Part shown: one piece after another, positions 7,149-14,602 of the stretch
Layout of the letters: each line of letters starts with the position of its first letter
How positions within the stretch are numbered: position 1 is the first letter of the stretch
From: Veillonellaceae bacterium UBA5809
Lineage (GTDB): Bacteria > Bacillota > Negativicutes > Veillonellales > Dialisteraceae
Assembly (NCBI GenBank): GCA_002417965.1
Contig: DIDD01000028.1
Coordinates: 1-19,256 of the forward strand
Direction: 5' to 3'
DNA length: 19,256 nucleotides
The notes under the pieces: generated by a model
Told to the model about the DNA's origin: nothing
Seen by the model: only the letters and a program-made list of their open reading frames with translations
Databases searched by the model: none
Made by a program: the position numbers and the translations under genes

Positions 7149-8351
7149 TTATTTCTTGGCAGTGGAAATCCCTCCATATCTCTGTCCGCTGATAAAATTT
7201 CTGTCCACCAAAAGTTCTGTCACATAGTTTGGATTTAATTTTTTCATTTCACTGTCGATTTTATCGTATATTTCCCGGTCTGAGAGCGGACACTCCCGTT
7301 CCAGCCCCAATTCAAAGGACAAATGAATTCCGTCTCTTTTCTCCGCCGTAAAAAAGTCATGAAAAGTAACCGGCAGTCCAGACTGGATAATCGCCGTTTC
7401 CAGGTCTTTCCTATATTTCGGTTCTCTCGGATTATCGACCGCTCTTGGATCCACATGAATGACGGTCTGCGCGTGGAAGTCATGAAGCATATCCTGCATA
7501 ATGCGGTCTGCCAGCTGATGACTTTCAACAAGACTCATACGGCTGTCCATCTCTGCATGGGCAGACACGAACTGACTGCCTGGTCCATAATCATGAATAA
7601 TCATATCATGAACTCCATAAATACCGGGATACGAATTGATCTTTTTTTCCATGGCCTGATACAGACGGGCATCAGGAGGTGCACCAATAAGTGCATTGAC
7701 AGCTGACTTGAGAATTTCATATCCCGCATAAAGCACCACAAAGGATACAGCAGCTCCCGCCCATCCGTCAACAGTCCATCCCCAGAATTTTTCGGCCAGC
7801 AGTGACATGAGAACTCCCCCTGTAGCTGCTACATCAGCCAGTGAATCTGCACTGTATGCCCGAAAGGCTTTCGATCCTACGGCTTCATCTGCTGTCCGGT
7901 ACAGCCATGCCAGAAATAATTTCCCTGCAATGGCTGTAACAAGTAAAATCATCAGTTCCATACTAAAAAGAACCGGCTGGGGATGAAAGATCTTTTCTGC
8001 GGATTCCCGGAGAAGTGATACGCCTACATAAACAACTGCTGTACCCATTAGTGTAGAATTTAAATACTCCATTCTGCCGTGTCCGAATGGATGTTCTCTG
8101 TCTGAAGGCCTGGATGCAAAGTAAAAAGTAAGCATCAAAAGAAATACAGACCCTGCATCTGTCATATTATTGAAGCCGTCACCAATAACTGAGATGGAAC
8201 CGCTCTCCCATCCCATAAAAATTTTAAATCCCCCTAAAAGAAGATCTGTCAGAACTCCAACAGCACAGAAACCAAAGCATTGTTTGAGCCTTTTCCCCTG
8301 TACGCTGCTCCTATTCCTCGATGACTCAGAACCGCCGTCACTGCTGCCCAC
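7149..8351 (-). CDS. Cation diffusion facilitator family metal exporter, manganese-type site
   Basis: This is a CDF transporter of 400 residues from this start: an N-terminal membrane domain of about six helices and a C-terminal cytoplasmic domain with His/Asp-rich segments (HDMIIHDYG, SAHAEMD, TVIHVDP), with an extra tail beyond it. Counted from the in-frame TTG at 8369, the intramembrane site is N67-x3-D71 in helix 2 (DGFNNMTDAG) and D175-x3-D179 in helix 5 (ADSLADV). An Asn/Asp-Asp-Asp-Asp site without His is typical of Mn2+-exporting CDFs such as MntE, whereas zinc exporters have His. I infer Mn2+ export. I chose GTG at 8351 because AAGGGG lies 5 bases upstream; the TTG at 8369 lies inside the U-tract of the preceding terminator. 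No separate promoter is visible, so readthrough from ydbC is possible. Confidence 0.88.
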   Translation of the reverse strand: MGSSDGGSESSRNRSSVQGKRLKQCFGFCAVGVLTDLLLGGFKIFMGWESGSISVIGDGFNNMTDAGSVFLLMLTFYFASRPSDREHPFGHGRMEYLNSTLMGTAVVYVGVSLLRESAEKIFHPQPVLFSMELMILLVTAIAGKLFLAWLYRTADEAVGSKAFRAYSADSLADVAATGGVLMSLLAEKFWGWTVDGWAGAAVSFVVLYAGYEILKSAVNALIGAPPDARLYQAMEKKINSYPGIYGVHDMIIHDYGPGSQFVSAHAEMDSRMSLVESHQLADRIMQDMLHDFHAQTVIHVDPRAVDNPREPKYRKDLETAIIQSGLPVTFHDFFTAEKRDGIHLSFELGLERECPLSDREIYDKIDSEMKKLNPNYVTELLVDRNFISGQRYGGISTAKK

Positions 8352-8367
8352 TGTTTCCCCTTCTTTC

Positions 8368-8395
8368 AAAAAAAGCCCTCCTCCCGGAGAGCTTT
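8368..8395 (-). terminator. Rho-independent terminator behind ydbC
   Basis: A 10-bp stem AAAGCTCTCC / GGAGGGCTTT (one G-T pair) with a four-base loop at 8372-8395 is followed on the minus strand by seven T residues. It starts 4 bases after the ydbC stop and ends directly in front of the metal-exporter gene. Confidence 0.9.
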
Positions 8396-8399
8396 TTGA

Positions 8400-8636
8400 T
8401 TACTCAAATTGATCAAAATCAAGTTTATCCAGAATATCCCGGAGATTGACCAGTTCTTCTTTTGTCAGAGTCAGTCCCTTTGTCATAGACATATGATCTG
8501 CATCCCATGACCGAAGATCAAATTTCGGTTCCCGTCCGTTCCAGCTGGTATAAGTGAGCTGTTTCCTCCATCCATTGGATCCTACGGAAAGATCTCCTAA
8601 TTCATTAATAATTTCTACATTGATTTTAGTTGCCAT
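8400..8636 (-). CDS. ydbC: YdbC/PC4-like single-stranded nucleic-acid-binding protein
   Basis: This 78-residue protein has the YdbC signature: WRKQLTYTSWNGREPKFDLRSWD, then MTKGLTLTKEELVNLRDIL. The fold is that of the PC4 (transcriptional coactivator p15) family, and the Lactococcus lactis member YdbC was shown to bind single-stranded DNA. A role in DNA or RNA metabolism is likely, but no specific pathway is known. The length is normal. The gene stands alone, with its own likely promoter and terminator. The ribosome site (GGGGTGAT) is modest. Confidence 0.9.
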   Translation of the reverse strand: MATKINVEIINELGDLSVGSNGWRKQLTYTSWNGREPKFDLRSWDADHMSMTKGLTLTKEELVNLRDILDKLDFDQFE

Positions 8637-8680
8637 GCCATATCACCCCAAGAAATAATTCACCTGTCTGTGTTGTCCCT

Positions 8681-8710
8681 ATGGTATCATACCCTTATTC
8701 CAGAAATCAA
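8681..8710 (-). promoter_or_regulatory. Candidate promoter of ydbC
   Basis: TTGATT (8705-8710) and TACCAT (8681-8686) are 18 bases apart on the minus strand, and a TG one base before the -10 makes it an extended type. It lies about 45 bases upstream of the ydbC start. The rest of the 141-base gap to the nitroreductase gene shows no gene and no clear terminator. Confidence 0.45.
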
Positions 8711-8777
8711 CACTCTATTTACTTGAATTAAATAAAGAAAAAGATTGTCCGGATAAAATTCCATTCTTAAAGTAAAT

Positions 8778-9299
8778 TTATTCAATGCGGTGAACAGGAA
8801 GTGAATGAAAAACTGCGGGATGATTGGACATGGCCGGATCATATCCTGCCGCCAGTCCGCAGAGAGCTTTCCAGTCAGCAGGAACCTGCAGCATTTTCTG
8901 TGCCTGGGAATCTGATTCAAGACTTCGGAACATCCCTCGTATAAAAACAGAGCCCAATCCCAGTGATACGGCTGTCAGATGCATATTTTCCATCATGCAT
9001 CCTGCGTCATATTGAAACGTATCCCTTCTTGCCCCCGGTCCTGCCGATATGACAATCAGAAGCGGAGCTTTATATAAAGGGTCACGCACTGAATCTGTAA
9101 CTTTCTGATATTCGCTGCACAGTGTATCCAGCGTCTTTCTGTCAGATATGACCGTCAGTCCGTAGTCCTGGTAATGATGCATGCCGGCCGGAGCCCTCTG
9201 TGCCGCCTCCAGCAGTTTTTCTATTTTTTCAGATTCTACCGGCTGAGCTGTATATTGTCTTGATGAATACCGTTTTTGAAGCGTCTCAAAAAAGTCCAT
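8778..9299 (-). CDS. Nitroreductase family protein (FMN-dependent oxidoreductase)
   Basis: The 173 residues have the nitroreductase fold markers: the N-terminal RYSSRQYTAQPV with the conserved basic/Ser pattern, LLEAAQRAPAGMHHYQDYGLTVI for FMN binding, a central helix DAGCMMENMHLTAVSLGLGSVFI and the C-terminal CGLAAGYDPAM. These are FMN enzymes that use NAD(P)H to reduce varied substrates. The physiological substrate is unknown. It begins 12 bases behind the racemase-like gene, with AGGAGGA before the ATG, so it is probably the last gene of the nfeD-floA operon. Confidence 0.9.
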   Translation of the reverse strand: MDFFETLQKRYSSRQYTAQPVESEKIEKLLEAAQRAPAGMHHYQDYGLTVISDRKTLDTLCSEYQKVTDSVRDPLYKAPLLIVISAGPGARRDTFQYDAGCMMENMHLTAVSLGLGSVFIRGMFRSLESDSQAQKMLQVPADWKALCGLAAGYDPAMSNHPAVFHSLPVHRIE

Positions 9300-9311
9300 G
9301 GGTTCCTCCTG

Positions 9312-10133
9312 TTATTCTAAATAAACGATTCCTTCAGCTTCTATCCTGACTTCACCGCTGATGGAGATGTGCTCCTTCCGGTTTTCACAGAAGTAAGAAA
9401 CCTGAATCAGTCCGCCTTTCTGATGAACCGGAATTTCCAGTTTTTTCTTTTCAGAACTTCTGGCCGTCCATACGCCCACAGCCGCAGAACCGCTTCCGCA
9501 GCTTGTTTCACGGCAAAGCGTATCTGTTTGGGCCACATATACCCAGGGATCCAGATTGACTCTGTCCCAAAAAAGAATTCCGGCCGCCTGTGACCGATCC
9601 CCAATTTTATGAATCATGTTTTTAACTATACAAAACCGGTCCGTTTCGTTGACTGGTTCTGTACATATATAATGGGTAATTCCTTTAAATTCAACATATC
9701 CCCAGTGCCGCCCTTCGATAATTTCCACTCTCACCGTCTGGGGCAGAGGCAGAGGCGCCGATACGTAAAACCGGCATTTATCTATGGGTTTCACTCTGCA
9801 TAAAAAAATTCCATCCGCACCGCTGCATGTAACCGAATAAGACAAGGGCTCTCCCTCATCTTTCCCCGGCTGCCACCGCCGCCTGTCAAAGGCCATCCAT
9901 GCAGCCGCAGAGCGTACGGCATTTCCGCAAAATTCACCGCCCATCATGGACAGTGAAAAATCACAGGGTTCCGGCCCTGGTAAATCGGCAAAAGCAATTT
10001 GTTCAACTCCCAGTGAAGCCGGACTCATCATCTGGTGCGCCAGAGCACTTCTTTCTTTCAGTGCGGTTTCATCCAAAATTAACCCCGTCGTATTACCTGA
10101 CGGATTTATCTTCACAAAATGAAATGACTTCAT
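9312..10133 (-). CDS. DapF-fold amino acid racemase, CntK (histidine racemase)-like
   Basis: This 273-residue, cofactor-independent racemase has two catalytic Cys motifs, GGEFCGNA (C69) and SCGSGSAAVG (C212). The fold is that of diaminopimelate epimerase, but the usual DapF motifs (HGxGNDF and CGNGxR) are replaced by INPSGNTTG and CGNAVR. From memory these changed motifs, plus AHQMM..VEQIAF and VHQKGG in the C-terminal half, resemble Staphylococcus aureus CntK, which makes D-histidine for the metallophore staphylopine. I infer an amino acid racemase, possibly for histidine, and not the cell-wall DapF. No CntL/CntM-like gene is present in the window. The ribosome site is weak. The gene lies in the nfeD operon, 36 bases behind a membrane protein gene. 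Confidence 0.78.
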   Translation of the reverse strand: MKSFHFVKINPSGNTTGLILDETALKERSALAHQMMSPASLGVEQIAFADLPGPEPCDFSLSMMGGEFCGNAVRSAAAWMAFDRRRWQPGKDEGEPLSYSVTCSGADGIFLCRVKPIDKCRFYVSAPLPLPQTVRVEIIEGRHWGYVEFKGITHYICTEPVNETDRFCIVKNMIHKIGDRSQAAGILFWDRVNLDPWVYVAQTDTLCRETSCGSGSAAVGVWTARSSEKKKLEIPVHQKGGLIQVSYFCENRKEHISISGEVRIEAEGIVYLE

Positions 10134-10169
10134 TGAATTTCACCAGTCCTATTCTTCTGCGGCAAAAGA

Positions 10170-10637
10170 TCATGTCTGTCTTTGTTTTTTTTCAATATAA
10201 TCCCTCAGCTTTTCTTTATCTTTCAGGGACAGCATGGATAAGCGGATCCGCAGAGAAGTCATTTCACCCCGGCCTGGATTTTTTAAATACATATGTTTCC
10301 AGTCATCAGAAAATCCTAAAATTTCATCGTACGATGCCGATGCATAAAAACCGCCCTGCGGATATCCTGAAAATTCAGCCGAAGGACCACGGACTGTTTC
10401 CATGAAAACAGCTTCTTCACAGATAATGCAGACGGGACGGTGTATACGGTGAATGCCCCATATGCATCCGGCTGCTATCCCAACCGCTGCTCCTTTTAAT
10501 ATGAAATCCGGCACATAAAACAGACTGATCAGTGCCATGGCCGCACAAGCGGAATAGAAAAGCGAAACAGCTATTGTCCATCTCCGGGAATTATATAAAA
10601 CCATATTTGTTCTGCCGCATAAAGGTTTATCTTCCAT
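10170..10637 (-). CDS. Unknown small membrane protein with two N-terminal transmembrane helices
   Basis: I do not recognise a named family. The 155 residues have two adjacent hydrophobic segments at about 21-43 and 45-63 with a very short turn between, and then a soluble C-terminal part with beta-type pattern (AVFMETVRG, FYASASYDEILGFSDDWKHMYLKN) ending in a charged helix (KDKEKLRDYIEKKQ). This layout, a helical hairpin followed by a small pleckstrin-like domain, occurs in many uncharacterised bacterial proteins (YcxB- or bPH-like), but that is only an analogy. GGAG precedes the ATG by 7 bases. Its place between the flotillin-side gene and the racemase suggests cotranscription. Confidence 0.8.
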   Translation of the reverse strand: MEDKPLCGRTNMVLYNSRRWTIAVSLFYSACAAMALISLFYVPDFILKGAAVGIAAGCIWGIHRIHRPVCIICEEAVFMETVRGPSAEFSGYPQGGFYASASYDEILGFSDDWKHMYLKNPGRGEMTSLRIRLSMLSLKDKEKLRDYIEKKQRQT

Positions 10638-10670
10638 AAAACATCTCCAAGATCTGATATAAAAGGCGGC

Positions 10671-11213
10671 TCACCCTCTTTTCCCTCTCTGAGAAGGCAT
10701 TTTCATAGGAGCCGCACCCCGGGGAGCCCCGAATACAGCATCATAAATAATCCATTTCCTGAATTCTCCAGCTGATACTGCGGTCCTGACAGTCTTCAGA
10801 TTTTCTGCTTTTGCAGACGGCCTTCTGTTTTCTCTTGTTTCTGTTTTTATCCGTTGCTGCCTGTTTTCCGCATAGATCTGTTCTCTGCTTTTTCCGATTT
10901 TTCCCGAAAATCCGGAAAGAGGACGGTCTCCCGGAACTGCATCTGTTTTTTTGGGGACCGCCTGTTCCGACTCTTCTTGAGAAAGTTCTTTATTCATTTC
11001 AGAACTGGCCTGATCAAGTCCCCAGGAACGTCTGAGTTTATCACGGAAATGACCATAGTCAAACGGTTCCGTGTCATTTTTCTGATTTGTTTCAACCTGT
11101 GTGTGATTCTGTTCTTCCGTCTGGCCTTTCTTTGAAGTTCTGCCTTTTCTGGAGAAAAGCAGAATGGCTGCCAGCCAGACCGCCAGCAGGACTCCTGTCT
11201 GTATGTCCATCAT
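10671..11213 (-). CDS. Unknown protein with one transmembrane helix and a charged low-complexity body, next to floA
   Basis: I do not recognise a named family. The 180 residues start with one transmembrane segment (about 6-20, VLLAVWLAAILLF) and continue with a hydrophilic stretch rich in Glu, Gln, Lys and Arg that is probably disordered (25-140). They end in a more conserved-looking helix, FRKWIIYDAVFGAPRG (151-166). The C-terminal pattern resembles the ending of many small Bacillota proteins, but I cannot assign a function. AGGAGG overlaps the floA stop codon and lies only 1 base from the first ATG (11213) and 4 from the second (11210), so the true start may be the second. Tight spacing to floA suggests a membrane role linked to the flotillin operon. 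Confidence 0.8.
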   Translation of the reverse strand: MMDIQTGVLLAVWLAAILLFSRKGRTSKKGQTEEQNHTQVETNQKNDTEPFDYGHFRDKLRRSWGLDQASSEMNKELSQEESEQAVPKKTDAVPGDRPLSGFSGKIGKSREQIYAENRQQRIKTETRENRRPSAKAENLKTVRTAVSAGEFRKWIIYDAVFGAPRGAAPMKMPSQRGKRG

Positions 11214-11218
11214 GCCTC

Positions 11219-12205
11219 CTACTTTCTCTCCTGCTCAGCATCTCCCTCGGGAGATCCCGCAATGGTTCTTCTCATATCTGTATCTGCGGAAATATTCTGC
11301 ATGTGATAATAATCCATAACTCCCATATTGCCTGATTTTAATGCTTCTGCCATAGCCCGCGGCACTTCTGCCTGTGCCTCCACAACACGTGCCTGCATTT
11401 CCTGTGTATAGGCCCTCATTTCTTGTTCTTTAGCCACAGCCATGGCTCTTCTTTCTTCTGCCCGGGCCTGGGCAATCTGCTTATCCGCCTCAGCCTGGTC
11501 GGTCTGCAGCTGGGCCCCTATATTTCTTCCCACATCCACATCAGCTATATCAATGGAAAGAATTTCAAAAGCAGTTCCTGAATCAAGACCTTTTTCCAAA
11601 ACTGTCCTGGAGATATGATCAGGGTTTTCCAGTACATTGGTATGATGCTCAGAAGATCCTACAGTAGTAACAATTCCTTCCCCCACACGGGCTATAATTG
11701 TTGCTTCTCCTGCACCGCCTACAAGGCGGTCTATGTTGGCACGGACTGTAACACGGGCTCTTACTTTTAATTCAATTCCATTTTTGGCAACAGCTGATAT
11801 AATCGGCGTTTCAATGACCTTGGGATTCACACTCATCTGTACGGCTTCCAATACATTCCGCCCTGCCAGATCAATGGCTGCCGCCTGTTCGAATCCAAGG
11901 TCAATCTGCGCCCTGTGCGCTGCAATCAGAGCATCCACTACATTGTCCACATTTCCGCCTGCCAGATAATGGGCTTCAAGCTGATTTACATTGACGGGAA
12001 GTCCCGCTTTGCGTCCCTTGATCAGAGGAAGAACGATCATCTGCGGCGGGACACGTCTGATTCTCATGCCGACCAATGTAAAAAGGGAAATTCTCACACC
12101 GGCCGCCAATGCTGAAAGCCAGAGCCCGATGGGTACAAAATGAAGCAGCAGCGAAAGAGCGGCAAAAATAATAATTAAAATGAAAATGGGAAATACTAAG
12201 TCCAT
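11219..12205 (-). CDS. floA: Flotillin-like protein FloA (UPF0365)
   Basis: This 328-residue protein carries the YqfA/FloA layout: a membrane-inserted N-terminus (hydrophobic 4-48), a PHB/SPFH-like domain ([55 protein letters not shown]-like region) and a long Ala/Glu/Gln-rich helical region ([20 protein letters not shown] onward). FloA scaffolds functional membrane microdomains in Bacillus subtilis, where it is encoded next to the NfeD protein YqeZ, as here. It starts 9 bases after the nfeD stop, with GGGGG as ribosome site. The length is normal. Confidence 0.96.
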   Translation of the reverse strand: [328 protein letters not shown]

Positions 12206-12214
12206 AAAAACCCC

Positions 12215-13504
12215 CTATTTTTGAATGGGACGGACAACTATGTGCCCTCCCGTAATCTTGACAACCTTCACCGGCGTGCCGGGATTCACAAATTCCCCCT
12301 CCGTGACTACATCTACCATCCGGTCATGAATCACGGCTGTTCCTGCCGGGCGGAGCACTGACCGGGCATACCCTTCCGCCTGGAGGTAAGATGATAAATC
12401 CTGAGCGTTGGAAACATATCCCCTGTCAGATGTAAGCTGGTCCGCAAGGCGGATTTTTTTCCAAATCCTGCTCTCCGGAAGATATTGTGCCAGAAAATAA
12501 AATCCCACAGCACCCGCCAGCAGTCCCGATGAAACAATCATGAGCGCTGATGCATTGCCCCCAAATGTAAAATACAGCCCTGCCGCCAGTGCTATAACAC
12601 CAGCCGCCGCTGCCACGCCGGTACCCAATAGAAGAAGATCCAAAAAAATGAGAGCCATTCCCCCAAAGTAAAGGACTGCTTCTACCATACTGGATTCGCC
12701 CAAATACCATTGACCCCCGATCAAAAGGATCCCGGCCAAAACAGCCAGAAGACCTCCTCCGGAAAAACCAGCCGTCTTAATTTCTGCAAGAACGGCAATA
12801 AGAATAACCGCAGCCAGAACTGCCTCCGTAACAGGGTGATTCAAAATTCTCAGCGCCGTCAATAAAAAACTGTCTTTAACCGGAACCACCGGATGATCTG
12901 CAAGGCCCGCCCCGGAGAGGGCTTCCCTTTCCGTGGAAGCGGATCCCGCCGACAGACCTGTTTCCTGTGCCTGTCGGTCCGTCAGTGTAACAATCTGTCC
13001 CTTCTCTGCATAGGGAGAATAGCCCAGGGAAGCATCTGCCATGGCAGCCGCCAGATCTCCGTTCCTTTTTCTATATTCGGCAGTGCTTCTAAGTTCAGAT
13101 CTTATAGCTGAAATATTTTTTTCTGTAGCAGGGATCGGTTCAGCGGCGCCTATACTCGATCCCGGTGCCATATAAATTTCTGTTCCTGCCAGGGCAATAA
13201 GAGCGCCGGCCGACCATGCGCGGGAAGATATGTAAACGATAACGGGCCGTGGAGACTCCAGCAGTATATCCCGGATCTGCATGGCCGCCGCTGCATCTCC
13301 TCCGGGTGTATCCAGACTGAGTAAAACAGCCGATGCTTTTTGTTGTTCTGCTTCCTGAAACACCTGATTGACATAAAAGACAGAAATCCGGTCAATTTCT
13401 CCCTTTACTGAGGCTGATATGATTTCTCCCTGGGCATTCATGCTGTATGATGGAGCAAACAAAGTACAAAGAAACAGTACCAGACAGAAAAAGAAATGCT
13501 TCAT
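12215..13504 (-). CDS. nfeD: NfeD family membrane protein with serine protease domain
   Basis: This is a full-length NfeD of 429 residues. It has a signal peptide (MKHFFFCLVLFLCTLFAPSYS), a ClpP/SppA-type protease domain at about 28-200 with DTPGG at 65-69, S98 in AWSAGALIALAG and K129 in ATEK (aligned by me to the Ser-Lys pair known from the archaeal NfeD homologue PH1510), four or five transmembrane helices at about 210-350 and a C-terminal OB-fold domain (SSYLQAEGYARSVLRPAGTAVI, VVTEGEFVNPGTPVKVVKI). NfeD proteins work with flotillin or stomatin partners, and floA follows directly. The frame is open up to 13594, but the promoter lies at 13554-13582 and GGGAG precedes the ATG at 13504, so I use that start. 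Confidence 0.93.
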   Translation of the reverse strand: MKHFFFCLVLFLCTLFAPSYSMNAQGEIISASVKGEIDRISVFYVNQVFQEAEQQKASAVLLSLDTPGGDAAAAMQIRDILLESPRPVIVYISSRAWSAGALIALAGTEIYMAPGSSIGAAEPIPATEKNISAIRSELRSTAEYRKRNGDLAAAMADASLGYSPYAEKGQIVTLTDRQAQETGLSAGSASTEREALSGAGLADHPVVPVKDSFLLTALRILNHPVTEAVLAAVILIAVLAEIKTAGFSGGGLLAVLAGILLIGGQWYLGESSMVEAVLYFGGMALIFLDLLLLGTGVAAAAGVIALAAGLYFTFGGNASALMIVSSGLLAGAVGFYFLAQYLPESRIWKKIRLADQLTSDRGYVSNAQDLSSYLQAEGYARSVLRPAGTAVIHDRMVDVVTEGEFVNPGTPVKVVKITGGHIVVRPIQK

Positions 13505-13553
13505 ACACTGTTTTCTCCCTTCCCAAAAGATGATGAACAAATCTGATAATTTC

Positions 13554-13582
13554 ATAGTACGATAAAAAAGAGAAATTGTCAC
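13554..13582 (-). promoter_or_regulatory. Promoter of the nfeD-floA operon
   Basis: GTGACA (13577-13582) and TACTAT (13554-13559) are exactly 17 bases apart on the minus strand, about 50 bases upstream of the nfeD start and downstream of the terminator of the binding-protein gene. Its position rules out the longer in-frame start at 13594. Confidence 0.65.
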
Positions 13583-13640
13583 TATCCAAAGCACAGCATT
13601 TTTTAATTATTTTCTTGTCCTAATGAGCCTAAAACAGTCA

Positions 13641-13679
13641 AAATAAAAACGGGCAGGATATTACCGGAAAATCCTGCCC
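13641..13679 (-). terminator. Rho-independent terminator of the binding-protein gene
   Basis: A 9-bp stem GGGCAGGAT/ATCCTGCCC (13651-13659 with 13671-13679) has an 11-base loop and is followed on the minus strand by GTTTTTATTTTG. It starts 26 bases after the stop codon. Confidence 0.9.
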
Positions 13680-13705
13680 ATCTGAAAAATATCAAAATTT
13701 ATTTT

Positions 13706-14536
13706 TTATGACTCGTCAGGAAGATAGGTGAAATCTGTACCAAACCATTTTTCTGATAAACTTTTCAGTGTGCCGTCCTGCCTCATACTGTTAAGTGCCG
13801 CATTCACCTTTTCCCGGGCCTGATCAGATGCAGGCGTCTTCTTAAAAGCATAGCAAATCGGATTATGGCGGTATTTGGCATCATGGGCTGCCAGGTTCAT
13901 TTTAAGAGACTGTATGGCAATATACCCGGCAGACCGGCTGACATAGGCTGCGTCTGCCTGCCCATTGACTACAGCCATCAGGGCAGCTGCCTGATTGTCC
14001 AGATAAAGATATTCCAGCGGAATATCTTTATCTGCAGCCTGCTGTTCCAGGGCCAGTCTCATGTTGGTATTGGCCTCAACAGCTATTTTTTTATTTTTAA
14101 AGGAAAGAATACCGTCATCCTGTGCGGGATAATCGGGTTTAGTCATAAAAAGATAGCCGCCATAAGCATAATTGTCCGAAAAATTATATTTTTGTTCCCG
14201 TTGTGCATTTTTGGTTGTATCACTGGCAATAGTCAGTATCTGGTCATTGTCAAGCATTCCCCACAATGCCTGAGGTTCTGCTACCCGCCATTCAATTTTC
14301 CATTGGTTCCTTTTAGCTATTTCCTGAAAAACATCAATATCAAAACCCTGAACACCCCCTTTATCAGATGTCTCTGACCATTTCGGCACCGTTCCCGCTG
14401 TTCCAATAATATACGTTTGTTCACCTGATGCCGGAGCTGATATTTTTGACGGACTCTGTTCCATACCGCATCCGCTGAGAAAAAATACTGTTCCTATACA
14501 AAATGCAGTCATCCATGCCAGTTTTCTTATTTTCAT
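13706..14536 (-). CDS. Amino acid ABC transporter substrate-binding lipoprotein (family 3)
   Basis: This 276-residue lipoprotein has a signal sequence with lipobox LSGC (Cys at 23) and a family 3 solute-binding fold: GVQGFDIDVFQEIAKRNQW, a YNFSDNYAYGGYLFM segment, the hinge FKNKKIAVEANTNM, the NGQADAAYVSRSAG region and the C-terminal LNSMRQDGTLKSLSEKWFGTDFT. The family delivers polar amino acids, including cystine, to ABC permeases; the ligand is not predictable here. No permease or ATPase gene lies beside it, so it is an orphan that must use a transporter encoded elsewhere. GAAAGGAAAG precedes the ATG. Its promoter lies upstream of a terminator hairpin that sits in the leader. Confidence 0.92.
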   Translation of the reverse strand: MKIRKLAWMTAFCIGTVFFLSGCGMEQSPSKISAPASGEQTYIIGTAGTVPKWSETSDKGGVQGFDIDVFQEIAKRNQWKIEWRVAEPQALWGMLDNDQILTIASDTTKNAQREQKYNFSDNYAYGGYLFMTKPDYPAQDDGILSFKNKKIAVEANTNMRLALEQQAADKDIPLEYLYLDNQAAALMAVVNGQADAAYVSRSAGYIAIQSLKMNLAAHDAKYRHNPICYAFKKTPASDQAREKVNAALNSMRQDGTLKSLSEKWFGTDFTYLPDES

Positions 14537-14551
14537 TTTATCTTTCCTTTC

Positions 14552-14588
14552 AAAAAAATAAGAGGCCGGGTATTCATGCCCGGCCTCT
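14552..14588 (-). terminator. Terminator between the phosphorylase gene and the binding-protein gene
   Basis: A perfect 10-bp stem AGAGGCCGGG/CCCGGCCTCT (14561-14570 with 14579-14588) with an 8-base loop is followed on the minus strand by TTATTTTTTT. It ends transcription of the phosphorylase gene, but it also lies between the promoter at 14610-14638 and the binding-protein start codon. Confidence 0.93.
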
Positions 14589-14602
14589 CTGCCTAAAATG
14601 TT

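Noticed and set aside
8712..8773. Inverted repeat ATTTACTT / AAGTAAAT behind the nitroreductase gene, considered as a terminator
   Set aside because: Only 8 AT-rich pairs with a loop of more than 40 bases and no T-run after it; not a credible intrinsic terminator.
13505..13594. N-terminal extension of nfeD
   Set aside because: The promoter lies inside this stretch, and a typical signal peptide begins exactly at the ATG at 13504.
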